A DNA stretch of 64,000 nucleotides from Candidatus Zipacnadia bacterium (GCA_029821735.1 JALGSU010000002.1:310001-374000); one strand, 5' to 3'; positions 34,927 to 44,632 are shown, counted from the first letter of the stretch. The notes: generated from the letters alone by a model not told the origin. Made by a program: numbers and translations.

Positions 34927-34963
34927 AAAAGAAAAGGGGAACCGAGTCTGACCCGGTTCCCCT
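34927..34963 (-). terminator. intrinsic terminator after the lipoprotein gene
   Basis: AGGGGAACCG (34935-34944) pairs perfectly with CGGTTCCCCT (34954-34963) around a 9-base loop. Read on the minus strand the stem ends in TTTTCTTTT. It lies 50 bases after the lipoprotein stop and is the clearest intrinsic terminator in the window. Confidence 0.9.
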
Positions 34964-35013
34964 GTAACCTGTAACGTGAAATTGCGCCGAGGGATCCCGG
35001 CGGCCCGCCAATG

Positions 35014-36069
35014 CTACAGCGGCGGGGTCGGAGGTGGCGGATCGATGCCCTCAACCACGAAGTCGATGAACGCCGAAGTACTCTTGGCGCCAGAGCGATC
35101 TGTGACAATCACATGGGCGCTATAGTTCTCGGGCGCCTGAATGCCACCAGTCGTAGGCTGGTTGTCATTCGCGGGCGCGTTGAACGTAGTGGCTAAGGTG
35201 GCACGAGTGTAGCAGCCTGCCTGACCGGCGCACTGTTCAGCAGTGGCAGGATCCGCGATACTTGTGCCCAGCAACTGCTGTTGGTTGCCCGGGCCGAAGA
35301 TTTCCACGACGACGTCGGCGACATCGATACCATCACCGTCGTCGATCGCTGCGGCAATGTACACGTCTCCCCCACTCGCAGGAATGCTGCGCGGGTTCAG
35401 CTGGAAGCTTGAGATGTTCGGGGGGCCGGGCGGGTCAACCTGGACCGTGGCCACAACCTGTATTCCGCCCGCGAAAGCCGTAACCGTGCCATTGCCCACG
35501 CTTGTGCCGGTGAAGACACCAGCGCGAGTAATGGTGCCTATGCCGCCAGCGACAACCCATGTAGGCTCGACGTCAGCGATCACGGCGTTGTTCGGACCAA
35601 CGACCTGACTGCGATAGGCGATCTTAGCGTTGAGATCGATGATCGCCACATCGGGATCCAGGAGAATCTGGGCGGGCTCAGGTGCGTCAGCGGGCAATAC
35701 CGCGAAGTTCACGGTAGTAACCACGCCATCTGCCAGAGTCACCCGGGCTCGAGCCGTGCCGTAGTCCGGATGGTTGGGCGTCTGCGCCTCGACCGCATAC
35801 TCGCCCGCGGGCAGGCCCTGCATCAGGAAACCACCGTTGGCGTCAGCCACTGCCGTCCGGCCAGTGCCCGACACGATTATCTCGGCGCCAAACAGGCCGG
35901 AAGCCACGGCATCAGCCGCAAATACAACACCTGTCAGACTTGCTGTTCCGACGGGGAGGATCGTCCCGCCGCCACCGCCAGGGGCTTCGCCGCCCCCACA
36001 TCCTGCGATAAGTGCTGCAGTGACGAGCACCACACATATGACCCAGCCCAGCGCAAACGATTTCTGCAT
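35014..36069 (-). CDS. lipoprotein with carboxypeptidase-regulatory-like and Ig-like domains
   Basis: A 351-residue lipoprotein. The signal peptide ends in the lipobox LIAG-C (Cys about 24), followed by a flexible GGGEAPGGGGG linker. Residues about 40-115 form a carboxypeptidase regulatory-like fold (ASLTGVVFAADAVASGLFG, GGFLMQGLPAGEYAVEAQ), then Big2-like segments (ILLDPDVAIIDLNAKIAY, WVVAGGIGTITRAGVFTGTSVG) and a C-terminal beta domain ending PPPPTPPL. It is anchored in a membrane and probably binds other surface components. ATG at 36069 follows GGGGCGGAA by a short gap; the frame to 36138 is not convincing. It follows two secreted subtilases by 81 bases and ends at a strong terminator, suggesting one secreted-protein operon. 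Confidence 0.8.
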   Translation of the reverse strand: MQKSFALGWVICVVLVTAALIAGCGGGEAPGGGGGTILPVGTASLTGVVFAADAVASGLFGAEIIVSGTGRTAVADANGGFLMQGLPAGEYAVEAQTPNHPDYGTARARVTLADGVVTTVNFAVLPADAPEPAQILLDPDVAIIDLNAKIAYRSQVVGPNNAVIADVEPTWVVAGGIGTITRAGVFTGTSVGNGTVTAFAGGIQVVATVQVDPPGPPNISSFQLNPRSIPASGGDVYIAAAIDDGDGIDVADVVVEIFGPGNQQQLLGTSIADPATAEQCAGQAGCYTRATLATTFNAPANDNQPTTGGIQAPENYSAHVIVTDRSGAKSTSAFIDFVVEGIDPPPPTPPL

Positions 36070-36150
36070 TCCCGTTCCGCCCCTTTTCTCGGGGATAGCT
36101 GAACGCAACTGCGATCTGGTTGCTTCAAGGCCCTGCAAGAAACAGCGCTA

Positions 36151-39100
36151 TCAGCGTTGCACTGACAGACTGCCCATAGCCCTAACCTGTGTCCCGTCCT
36201 CGGCCACAGCCTCTACCACCACAAGGTACGTCCCTGCCGGCACGCGAGACCCGAAGTCACTCCGACCGTTCCAGATGACTTGGTTGAGCCCGGCGGGTCT
36301 GACGGCTCCACTCTCGACGACGCGCACCGTGCGACCGGCGATGTTCATCACCCGAACGGCACAAGTTGCCGACGCAGAGAGCGCAAAAGCCACTTGAGCA
36401 CCGCCTGCGCTCGTCTGTTGGGCCGTCAGGCTTGCTAGTGTAAGCGGTCCGGCCCCCTGAGTCAACCTCAATACCATCTGGCGCTGCAACTCGCCCGGCC
36501 GCATCGTGAAGCTGTATCTGCCACCACTGCGCAGATTTACCTCGCGACCCGCGCTCCGGTCAATCACCTGCATGGCCCAGGAGCGGCCCACTACGGTCAC
36601 ATCCGGGCACCACACCTCAACGTCCGCCCCCATTGCCGGGGCCTCCACCACGAACTCCCACTCGATCTCAGCCGCCGCTACCGCGCTGAAGCGCCCCGCC
36701 AACCTTGCGCCCTGATGCTCGTCAGCCACGAAGTGCAGCCGCACGCCCTCGCCTGGTGGCGGAGGGCTGGCCATGGGCGCCATCGCTGCGAGTTGCGCGC
36801 TCACCCCAAAGAAATTGTCCGTATCCACGTGCCCCTGCCCACGCGCACACAGCCGCGCGATCCAACCGTCCGACGGGGCAACGGCCTTGTCGGCCGACGC
36901 AACCCCCGCAGCCCCAGTTGGCCGCGCAATCGTCAGTGCACAGTCTTTCTCCACCAGAGCCCAAAATCCCTCCATGGGATTCGCGACCGTCGAACCCAAA
37001 CCTAGACCGGGCGCGATCAGCCTATAGGCATTGTCCGCGGAGTCATACCGCCAGACGATACGCCGCATGATGTTCGCAGCGTCCGCACTGGCAAGGTCCA
37101 TGGTCGTGCCCTGGTACGTAACTGTCGCGAGGGCGAGATCTGTAGCCCCGAAGAACGGGTTGGCGAGTTGCTGCCAGCCCGGCGTAAGCTTGACAGTGAA
37201 ATCCCCCGCTGGCGCGGGCGTGCCGTTCGGCACAATGCTCAGCGGAGAGCCAGTCTTGAGCCAGCAGCCTCGCCCCAGGGAAAGCCGGATGCGATTGGTG
37301 GGGCTGTAGTAGCCGTAGCGCGACGAGGCGGCATACCATCGGGCCAACTGCAACTGATCAGGCGGCACGCCCAAAAACGCCGCCGCGTCCGGGTCCACGG
37401 GGGCCACGGGGGGGCCAAAGAAGTGAAGTCCGGCCGCCAAGTTCAGGTTCCCGTTGGCGAACGCCTGCACCGGCCCAACCGAGGACACGTTCTTGGCCTC
37501 GTTGCCGAACTTATCTTCCGCACCCACCGCGTAGTAGTATTCAGCGCCGTCGAGCACTGCGTTGTCGACGAAAGTCACCGCAGATGAGTTGGCGACGGTG
37601 GTCAGGGGAGTTAGTCCCCACAGGTTGACGAACTGCGAATTGGACCTGTAGACGTTGAAGTGATCAAAGTCCGCAGGCGCCGTATAGCCATCCCATCGCA
37701 GTGTGACACTCCCGCCATCGTCACTGGGCGTATCGAACACCCGCAGCCCCGCCACGCGCACCGGAGGGTTGTCGTTCTCAGATTGCACCGGGCCTACCGT
37801 GACTGCGTCTGAGTTAAGCGTCCCATCGGTCGCCCGTACCTGGTAGTAGTAGTTGACCCCATCGGTGACCGCCGCGTCCACGTATTCAGTGCCTCCGGCC
37901 GGGACGTTGCCTACGGCGGCGAACGCCCCCGAAGCCCCTCTCCTGCGGCGGACCACATATCCCGTCACGGAGTTGCTGCCAGCACCATCGTCGAGTGAGA
38001 GGAGCCAGGCGACGGTGACGCTGCCGCCCTCATCGCCGTCGGTGTCGGAGGCGGCCACATCCCGCGGCGGCCGCGGAGCCAACTCAACGCCCACAGCGCG
38101 CGCCGCGTTGATCCGTCCAGCGCCCAGCTTCCCCTCAAAGCCCGGATTGAGCACATCGATGTCGTCGCACGAGCTTTTGATGATCGATCGCACTTGGTTC
38201 GGGGTGAGCGCGGGGTTCTGCGAGAGGATCATTGCCGCGAGGCCTGAGACCATCGGCGCCGCGAAAGACGTGCCAGTGTTGCTGTAGAAGTAGCTGTTCA
38301 GATGTGAGTAGGTCGGGTCGTAGTATGCGGGGCCATAGATCGCCTGACCTGGCGCGCAACACTCCACGAACGTCCGGGCTGAACTGCCGTCGAAGTTGCT
38401 GAATGATCCCAGGATGTCGTTCTGGTCCGTCGCGCCAACGCCAAAGACATTGTTGTCTACGCCGACAGTGCCCTCATTACACACCGGTGATTCCCACGTT
38501 GACTGCGCGTCCTTGAGCTCGCGCCCAGTGTTGCCTGCGGCCGCCACGACGAGAATCCCATGGGCGCGCGCGTTGGCGATAGCTGGCGTGAACGATGCCG
38601 CATAGCTGCCGCCCAAGCTCAAGTTGATTATGTCAACGCCCATGCCCACAGCATAGTCGATACCCTCAATGACCCGAGAGACCGAACTGCCGCCATCATC
38701 GGGGAAGACCTGCACGGGCAAGATCTTGGCGCCCCAGTTCATCCCGACCACGCCCCAGCCGTTGTTGCCAGTGGCGCACGCGATCCCGGACACCAACGTC
38801 CCATGGCTCACCTGATCATCGGGCTCGCCGTTACCGTCATCGTCGCCCCCGTCCGGCTCGGGATTGGGGTCGTTCCCCCCGTTCTGGAAGTCCCAGCCGT
38901 GCACATCATCGATGAAACCGTTGCTATCGTCATCGATGCCGTTGCTCGGCACCTCCAGAGGGTTCGTGTATATCCGTCCGACGAAGTCCGGATGGTCGAG
39001 GTCACAGCCGGTGTCGACGACACCAATCACCACATCGGCGCCGCCGGTCGTCAACCCCCACGCCTCCGGCGCGCGGATAATCGGCCAGTGATATTGCTCA

Positions 39101-39474
39101 GGATACTCGGGGTCGTTGGGGACGAGCGTGGGATAGACCATCGTGTCGGGCTCGACGAAGGCGACGCCCGGCTGGCCCGCAAGCTTGGCGTAGGCGGCAG
39201 CCGCATCTGCGTCCCCGCTGAACTCCATCACGAGGACCTGCCCGCCAGCGATCGCCCGGCTCACCTTACCGCGCGTCTCGGCCTGCATCGTGCCAACTTG
39301 CGCCTTGCTCACTGGTGAGCGAAGCCCAACCAGCAAGCGACCGGGCACAGCCTTGGCGCCTGGCGCGGCGGTCACCATGGCCGGCAGACAGAGTGTGAGG
39401 AGCGATACGAGCGCGAGCGCGAAAAGGCCGCGGCTGGTCAAGGCTCCAGCCGCGGCCATGTTGGTTCGCTTCAT
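36151..39474 (-). CDS. secreted subtilisin-like S8 protease with fibronectin-type and FlgD-like domains
   Basis: The 1107-residue protease has a signal peptide (1-36) and an N-terminal inhibitor-like pro-region (VPGRLLVGL to about 115). The catalytic domain has VVDTGCDLDHPDF (Asp about 154), VSHGTLVSGIA (His about 224) and NTGTSFAAPMVSG (Ser about 403). An Asp/Asn-rich insert (about 178-220) looks calcium-binding. Two fibronectin III-like domains follow (about 455-640), then a bulky domain and a C-terminal FlgD-like fold (VIWNGRSDFGSRVPAGTYLV) typical of surface retention or secretion tags. ATG at 39474 follows AGGAG by 5 bases. It is the second of two paralogues; the upstream one is 52 bases away. 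Confidence 0.93.
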   Translation of the reverse strand: MKRTNMAAAGALTSRGLFALALVSLLTLCLPAMVTAAPGAKAVPGRLLVGLRSPVSKAQVGTMQAETRGKVSRAIAGGQVLVMEFSGDADAAAAYAKLAGQPGVAFVEPDTMVYPTLVPNDPEYPEQYHWPIIRAPEAWGLTTGGADVVIGVVDTGCDLDHPDFVGRIYTNPLEVPSNGIDDDSNGFIDDVHGWDFQNGGNDPNPEPDGGDDDGNGEPDDQVSHGTLVSGIACATGNNGWGVVGMNWGAKILPVQVFPDDGGSSVSRVIEGIDYAVGMGVDIINLSLGGSYAASFTPAIANARAHGILVVAAAGNTGRELKDAQSTWESPVCNEGTVGVDNNVFGVGATDQNDILGSFSNFDGSSARTFVECCAPGQAIYGPAYYDPTYSHLNSYFYSNTGTSFAAPMVSGLAAMILSQNPALTPNQVRSIIKSSCDDIDVLNPGFEGKLGAGRINAARAVGVELAPRPPRDVAASDTDGDEGGSVTVAWLLSLDDGAGSNSVTGYVVRRRRGASGAFAAVGNVPAGGTEYVDAAVTDGVNYYYQVRATDGTLNSDAVTVGPVQSENDNPPVRVAGLRVFDTPSDDGGSVTLRWDGYTAPADFDHFNVYRSNSQFVNLWGLTPLTTVANSSAVTFVDNAVLDGAEYYYAVGAEDKFGNEAKNVSSVGPVQAFANGNLNLAAGLHFFGPPVAPVDPDAAAFLGVPPDQLQLARWYAASSRYGYYSPTNRIRLSLGRGCWLKTGSPLSIVPNGTPAPAGDFTVKLTPGWQQLANPFFGATDLALATVTYQGTTMDLASADAANIMRRIVWRYDSADNAYRLIAPGLGLGSTVANPMEGFWALVEKDCALTIARPTGAAGVASADKAVAPSDGWIARLCARGQGHVDTDNFFGVSAQLAAMAPMASPPPPGEGVRLHFVADEHQGARLAGRFSAVAAAEIEWEFVVEAPAMGADVEVWCPDVTVVGRSWAMQVIDRSAGREVNLRSGGRYSFTMRPGELQRQMVLRLTQGAGPLTLASLTAQQTSAGGAQVAFALSASATCAVRVMNIAGRTVRVVESGAVRPAGLNQVIWNGRSDFGSRVPAGTYLVVVEAVAEDGTQVRAMGSLSVQR

Positions 39475-39526
39475 CCGGACTCCTGTTCGTGCGGTGGTTA
39501 TTGCAGCGTCGCCCCGCCGTCGAGTG

Positions 39527-42500
39527 CTACCGCGCGACTTGGACGGTGCGCACCGCGCTGACCTGCTGACCGTCTGCCGTCCTGGCGCGGATGCGGACGA
39601 GATAGGTTCCCGCCGGTGCGGCTGCGCCAGCACCGTTCTGGCCGTCCCAGATGACCTGCTGAGGTCCTGAAGTCTGCTGTCTCTGGGCAAGCACGCGGCG
39701 CACAACGACGCCGGCGATGTTGAGCACCTCGACGTCAACCGCGGCGTCTGCCGAGAGAGCGTACGCAAGCTGCGCGCCACCCTTGCCGCTTGAGGCGGCC
39801 AGCGATGTGATAGCCAGTACGCCGGCATCGTCACCGAGCTTGAGGGTGAAGGTCCTCTCTGCTGCATCTTGCGCGGCTTCATAGCTGTAGCTCGTGCTTG
39901 TCCTCAGATAGATGCTCTGCCCACTGATATCGTCGACCAGAACCGGGCGACAGTTCGCGGGCATGCTGCTCAGATCCGGCCAACTCAACTTGACGGTGGC
40001 GCCAGGCGTAGCGCACGCGACGCGCATGCGCCAGTCCCTGCGGTTGTCGGCGGCAGTAGCGAAGTCCGTGGCCCAGCGTGCCTGGTCGGCTGCCGGCCTG
40101 ACGAAATACAGATCAAGGTCCGCATCCGGTCTCGGCGGCGTAACGATGCCGTTGAGTTCGGCGGCCTGCGAAGTCACGCCCAGGTAGTTGTCAACGTCAG
40201 CAGCGCCGGCAGCCTCGGCGACGATCTTCAGCTGCCAGCCATCGAACTCGGCGCGCTTGTCGGAGCCTGTGGCCGCCGCAGCGACCGGGCGCTTGAGAAC
40301 GAGCGTAGCCGGCCTTCGCGCGAGGAAGAACACTCCTCGGCCTGCGCCAATCGTCGGCGTGGCGAAGTCCACGGCTGCGCCACTGATCAGAGTATAGCTG
40401 TTGCTGAACGGATCGAAGCCCCACGCATAGTCTCTGGTGAACCCCAGGTCGTTCGACGTGCCGAGGTCAACCGGTGTTCCCTGGCCGATCCCCGTCACCT
40501 CAGTGATCGAGAAGTCGATGCCTACCGAGAACGGGTTCCCGAGCAGACTCCAGCCTGACCCAACCGCTACGTCGAAGTCGCCGGCCGGGGCGGGCTGGCC
40601 ACTGATGTTGAGCATGATCGGGTTGGCGGTCTTGAGCCACCATGCTCGGCCCAGAGCCTGATCAAACGATGGATGCGAAGGGTTATCTGAGTAGACTACG
40701 TAGGGATTCGGCGTGTTGCTCGCATCGTAAGAGGCCAGGTCAACGGGGTTGCCGTTGATCCCGAGGATGTCGTCAACACGTCGGCTTTGCGCAACTGCTG
40801 GCATCGCGCCGATGGCCATGATGGACAGACCCGGCGGGTAGCTGTAGGTCAAGTTCGGGTTCGAGACGACCGGCCCCACTGCGGTGACCTGTGGGTTCTC
40901 GTTATCGTGGTCGTCCACTCCGGTTACCGCGTAGAAGTAAGGCGTGTTGTCCGTAGTCGTGGTATCAGCGTAGTTCTGGATACCGGCGTCCGTCACCGTG
41001 CCAATCGGCGTCATCGCGCTGACGTTGGTGAAAGTCGCTTCAGACCGGTAGATGTTGTAGATGTCGAGGTCGGTGGGATAGTCGTAGCCGAACCAACTCA
41101 CCGAGATCGCGCCACCGTCATCGGCCTGCCGGTCGGACGCCACAACTGTCTCGACGGCGTCCGGCGCCAGGTCGTCACGTGCGGCTGCGGGTCCGGCTAC
41201 CGTCGACGGGACGGCGTTGACGGCGTCACGAGTGACTACCTGATACCAGTAGTTGGTCTCGTCGGGAACCGGCGTGTCGATGTAGCTCGACGTGCCGGGA
41301 GGCAGTGTGGTCAGGAGCGCCATCGGGGCCGGATTACCCGGGTTGTTGATGTCCTCACCGGCGCGGTGCAGTTCGTAGGACATGACGTCGGCCCCGTCGT
41401 GCGGCGACAGGCTCCACGTCACAGTGATGCTCTCTCCCTCATCCAGTGGCGAGTCGAAAGCCTGCACGTTGGTGGCGGGCCCGGGGGGCACGTCAATGCC
41501 CAGCGCGCCGGCCATGTTGATCCGCCCCGCCCCGAGTGTGCCCGCACTCAACGGGTTCTGGCCGTCGATGTCATCGGCCGTCTGTCTGATCTGTGAGATG
41601 ATCTCATCAGGGCCGAAAGCGGGATAGGTGGCCACGAGGAGCCCCACAACTCCAGAGGCGATGGGCGCGGCCATCGAGGTCCCGTCCATGAGGCCATATG
41701 CCTCGGTCAAATCGGGCAGGCTGACATCCTGATAGTAGCAGCTCCAGATGGCGGCGCCCGGCGACATGACGTCAACGAAGAAATAGCCAGATGCGTCTCG
41801 GTGTGTCCAGTCGGGTGCCACGTCGTTGCTGTCGGTAGCGCCGATGCCAAGGACATAGTTGCTGACGCCAACCACAGGCCCGTCGTTGCAGACCGGGGAA
41901 AACCAGGTGTTCGGATCAGTTGTGTAGACGACGCCGTAGTTACCGGCGGAGGCCACAACAGTTATCCCGGCCGCGTGGGCGGCAGCGATGGCGCTATCGT
42001 ATGATGTCGTGTACGGGCCGCCAAGGCTCATGTTGATGACGTCGGCGCCCATCTGAGTGGCGTAGTTGATGGCGTTGATCGTGTCGAAATCAGAGAGGCT
42101 GCCGAACAGCGGGTCCGCGACGCGGAGCGGCATGATCCGGCATCCCCAGTCCGCCCCGACGCCGCCGAGAGCATTCCCGGAGACAGCGCCGATAAGCCCG
42201 GCAACGTGCGAGCCGTGCGAGACCACGAAGGGCGTGTACGCGGCTGCGCTCGCGGGATCAGGATCCGGGTCGTTGTCGCCTTCGTAGAAGTCCCAGCCAT
42301 TAATGTCGTCGACGAAACCGTTGGCGTCGTCATCGACGTCGGCGGTACCCACGGCCTCAGCAGTATTCTGCCACCACTTGCCGGCCAGGTCCTCGTGATC
42401 GGGATCATACCCGCTGTCGATGACCGCCACAACGGTCGTCGCCGAGCCTTGCTGAACATCCCAGCCGGCCTCGGCGGCTATGGTATCCCACTGATACTGC

Positions 42501-42940
42501 TGCGGATAGAGGGGATCGGTCGGAGTGAAGAGGAGATAGGCTATGTTGTTGGGTTCGACCGACGCAGCGACTGCCTCTGCAGCCCACGCCGCACGTCCCT
42601 CAACAACGCTCATGCCCGTAGGTAGCGATATCTTGTAGATGCCGCAGGCCGCGACCCCATCGAGGACGGTCCCGCCCTGACGGGCGAGCGCCTCCTGGAA
42701 CTGCACGGGGGTCACCTGGGTCTTGAGCTGAACAAGGACTTCCCCTGAGACTGCTTCATGGGGCGCGGTCTTCAGCATCCCATCGGCCCCACGGAAGGTC
42801 ATCAGTCGAGGCCCCACTATCTCAGTCTTGGGAGCAGCTACTGCGCCCACGGCGCAAGCGAGGAGTGTGATGAGTATGGCGAGTGTCACCGCGCACACGT
42901 GAGTGCGGTACATACCACTACCGCGTCGGCTCACGAACAT
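39527..42940 (-). CDS. secreted subtilisin-like S8 protease, paralogue of the next gene
   Basis: The 1137-residue protease has a signal peptide (about 10-36) and pro-region, then VAVIDSGYDPDHEDL (Asp about 175), VSHGSHVAGLIG (His about 242) and MDGTSMAAPIASG (Ser about 422). An acidic loop (TADVDDDANGFVDD and DNDPDPDPAS) resembles the calcium-type insert of the paralogue. Fibronectin III-like domains cover about 485-670, and the tail has the FlgD-like VIWDGQNGAGAAAPAGTYLV. Order and lengths match the protease at 36151-39474, so the pair arose by duplication. ATG at 42940 has AGGAGG 9 bases upstream. It is the first gene after the strong promoter at 43007-43035 and probably drives the whole unit including the lipoprotein. 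Confidence 0.93.
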   Translation of the reverse strand: MFVSRRGSGMYRTHVCAVTLAILITLLACAVGAVAAPKTEIVGPRLMTFRGADGMLKTAPHEAVSGEVLVQLKTQVTPVQFQEALARQGGTVLDGVAACGIYKISLPTGMSVVEGRAAWAAEAVAASVEPNNIAYLLFTPTDPLYPQQYQWDTIAAEAGWDVQQGSATTVVAVIDSGYDPDHEDLAGKWWQNTAEAVGTADVDDDANGFVDDINGWDFYEGDNDPDPDPASAAAYTPFVVSHGSHVAGLIGAVSGNALGGVGADWGCRIMPLRVADPLFGSLSDFDTINAINYATQMGADVINMSLGGPYTTSYDSAIAAAHAAGITVVASAGNYGVVYTTDPNTWFSPVCNDGPVVGVSNYVLGIGATDSNDVAPDWTHRDASGYFFVDVMSPGAAIWSCYYQDVSLPDLTEAYGLMDGTSMAAPIASGVVGLLVATYPAFGPDEIISQIRQTADDIDGQNPLSAGTLGAGRINMAGALGIDVPPGPATNVQAFDSPLDEGESITVTWSLSPHDGADVMSYELHRAGEDINNPGNPAPMALLTTLPPGTSSYIDTPVPDETNYWYQVVTRDAVNAVPSTVAGPAAARDDLAPDAVETVVASDRQADDGGAISVSWFGYDYPTDLDIYNIYRSEATFTNVSAMTPIGTVTDAGIQNYADTTTTDNTPYFYAVTGVDDHDNENPQVTAVGPVVSNPNLTYSYPPGLSIMAIGAMPAVAQSRRVDDILGINGNPVDLASYDASNTPNPYVVYSDNPSHPSFDQALGRAWWLKTANPIMLNISGQPAPAGDFDVAVGSGWSLLGNPFSVGIDFSITEVTGIGQGTPVDLGTSNDLGFTRDYAWGFDPFSNSYTLISGAAVDFATPTIGAGRGVFFLARRPATLVLKRPVAAAATGSDKRAEFDGWQLKIVAEAAGAADVDNYLGVTSQAAELNGIVTPPRPDADLDLYFVRPAADQARWATDFATAADNRRDWRMRVACATPGATVKLSWPDLSSMPANCRPVLVDDISGQSIYLRTSTSYSYEAAQDAAERTFTLKLGDDAGVLAITSLAASSGKGGAQLAYALSADAAVDVEVLNIAGVVVRRVLAQRQQTSGPQQVIWDGQNGAGAAAPAGTYLVRIRARTADGQQVSAVRTVQVAR

Positions 42941-43006
42941 GACCGACCGCCTCCTGAGATGTGAATCCGCTCTACAGGCGTTAGGGATGGTACGCCAGTT
43001 TGGGCG

Positions 43007-43035
43007 ATAATAGCAACTTTGGTGCGCAGTGTCAA
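43007..43035 (-). promoter_or_regulatory. consensus promoter for the subtilase unit
   Basis: On the minus strand TTGACA (43035-43030) and TATTAT (43012-43007) are 17 bases apart. The predicted start near 43000 gives a leader of about 60 bases before the ATG at 42940. It is one of the best promoters in the window, which implies high protease expression. Confidence 0.88.
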
Positions 43036-43159
43036 TGCCACGCCGTTCTGAGACCCCAAGAGACCAGTTTCCGCCGGGCCGGACGCGCCGCCTCGAGGGC
43101 AGTCTGCGGGTCGGTCTGAATCGCCCCCCGGAGACGCCGGGGACTGGCCTGCCGCGTTG

Positions 43160-43189
43160 TTGACTTGGCTTTGCCCCGTGTGCTATACT
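43160..43189 (+). promoter_or_regulatory. promoter for yvcK
   Basis: TTGACT (43160-43165) and TATACT (43184-43189) are 18 bases apart on the plus strand. Transcription would start near 43196 and leave a leader of about 147 bases before the ATG at 43343. The same transcript may run on into gapA, pgk and tpiA. Confidence 0.8.
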
Positions 43190-43342
43190 CGGCAACGCTG
43201 TCTGAGCAGGCAATACGCGCCAGGCTCAGTCGGGCGTCCGAGGCCGAGGCCCCCGTTCACAGACCCGAGATATGCTATGGGCTCCCCCTGCCGGACGAAC
43301 CCGTGAGTGCGCATTTGGCCAGAGGGACGGCGACCTGATCCG

Positions 43343-44632
43343 ATGAAAGACCTGCTGAGAAAGGCGATCAGGTGGCTGCATCCAGGGCTTCGCGTGAAGC
43401 GCTGGCTGTTGTTGCTGACCGCTGGGCTGGCTGCCATCAGTCTTGGCGTCATGCTGCTGTGGAATCTGCGCGTCTTCGAGCTTATCGGCTCGATCGGCGG
43501 TCCCCAACGGGCGCCATTTGTTGGTTCACTCGCCATGGCACTGGGCCTGCTTGCAGTGATGGTCGCGCTGAGGCAACTCCTTCGCTCGGTGGCCAGTGCT
43601 CTGCATCCCGAGGCCAAGGAACGCCTCGTCGACCTGATGCTCGAGGAGCGCCGACTGGAGGTCGGCCCCAACGTGGTGGCGATCGGCGGAGGCACTGGGC
43701 TCTCCACGCTTCTGCGAGGACTAAAGGTATACACGACGAACCTGACGGCAGTCGCGACCGTCGCCGATGACGGTGGCAGTTCGGGTCGGCTGCGGGCAGA
43801 CATGGGGGTACCACCACCAGGGGACATCCGCAGTTGCCTCGTGGCGCTTGCCGACGCAGAGCCCCTGATGACGGAACTGTTCGACTTCCGCTTCAACGGG
43901 CAAGCTACCGAACTGGGCGGACACAGCTTTGGCAACCTGCTGATCGCCGCGCTGACTGAGATCACGGGCGACTTCGAGCAGGCTGTGCGAGAAGCCAGCC
44001 GCGTCCTCGCTATCCGGGGCCGAGTGCTGCCCGCGACGGCCGATGCAGTGGCGTTGTGCGCCAAGCTCGACGACGGGCAAGTTGTTCGCGGCGAGAGCTC
44101 AATCTCCGCTGCAGGCGGGCGCATTGATTATGTCTATCTGGATCCCTCCGGGCCAAGGTTGATCGACGAGGTCAGAACGTCTCTGGAGGCAGCCGATCTG
44201 ATCGTGGTCGGGCCCGGAAGCACTTTCACAAGCGTCATGCCCAACCTGCTCGTTCCCGGTTTCACTGAGACCATCATGCGGTCGTCAGCGGTCAAAGCAT
44301 TCGTCTGCAACGTAATGACACAACCGGGCGAGACTATCGGTTACACGGCAGCGGACCACGTCAAAGCTATCCAGCGACACACCGGCCAAGTGCCCTTTGA
44401 CTACATGCTCATGAACAACGCAGCCGTCACCGACGATGTGCTCGAGCGTTACCATCGCGAGGGCGCCGGCGCCGTTGAGCCCGACTACGCCGAGGTCGCC
44501 CGCATGGGTCTCATACCCATACAGGCCGATATGGCGGACGTGTCGCCCGACGGATGGGTCCGACACGATTCGGCAGCTGTGGCGCGCATACTTATTGGAC
44601 TATTGGAGGACCGCTTCCCGGCTCTGGTCTAG
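43343..44632 (+). CDS. yvcK: YvcK/CofD-family protein with an N-terminal membrane anchor
   Basis: A gluconeogenesis-factor YvcK homologue of 429 residues. The family core starts with VVAIGGGTGLSTLLRGLK (about 111-128), continues with ATVADDGGSSGRLRADMG and PPPGDIRSCLVALA, and ends with GPGSTFTSVMPNL and the FVCNVMTQPGET loop. YvcK binds UDP-sugars and helps control cell shape and carbon flow at the switch between glycolysis and gluconeogenesis. Unlike the Bacillus protein, an N-terminal extension holds two hydrophobic spans (about 20-41 and 57-77), so it should sit in the membrane. ATG at 43343 is chosen; GTG at 43307 is in frame but poorly placed. It precedes gapA by 79 bases. Confidence 0.9.
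   Translation: MKDLLRKAIRWLHPGLRVKRWLLLLTAGLAAISLGVMLLWNLRVFELIGSIGGPQRAPFVGSLAMALGLLAVMVALRQLLRSVASALHPEAKERLVDLMLEERRLEVGPNVVAIGGGTGLSTLLRGLKVYTTNLTAVATVADDGGSSGRLRADMGVPPPGDIRSCLVALADAEPLMTELFDFRFNGQATELGGHSFGNLLIAALTEITGDFEQAVREASRVLAIRGRVLPATADAVALCAKLDDGQVVRGESSISAAGGRIDYVYLDPSGPRLIDEVRTSLEAADLIVVGPGSTFTSVMPNLLVPGFTETIMRSSAVKAFVCNVMTQPGETIGYTAADHVKAIQRHTGQVPFDYMLMNNAAVTDDVLERYHREGAGAVEPDYAEVARMGLIPIQADMADVSPDGWVRHDSAAVARILIGLLEDRFPALV

Larger units (their letters stand above)
42941..43342. other. divergent promoter region between the subtilase and yvcK genes
   Basis: This 402-base stretch holds no supported gene. It carries two near-consensus promoters back to back: one on the minus strand at 43007-43035 for the subtilase and one on the plus strand at 43160-43189 for yvcK. 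About 125 bases between the two -35 boxes show no clear operator. The plus-strand leader of about 145 bases is GC-rich and may fold, but I recognise no riboswitch or known small RNA. Confidence 0.7.

Noticed and set aside
43197-43342. A small structured RNA (SRP, 6S or RNase P type) in the yvcK leader
   Set aside because: I compared the sequence with remembered conserved cores (GGAAG/GNAR loop of SRP RNA, RNase P GAGGAAAGUC) and found none.
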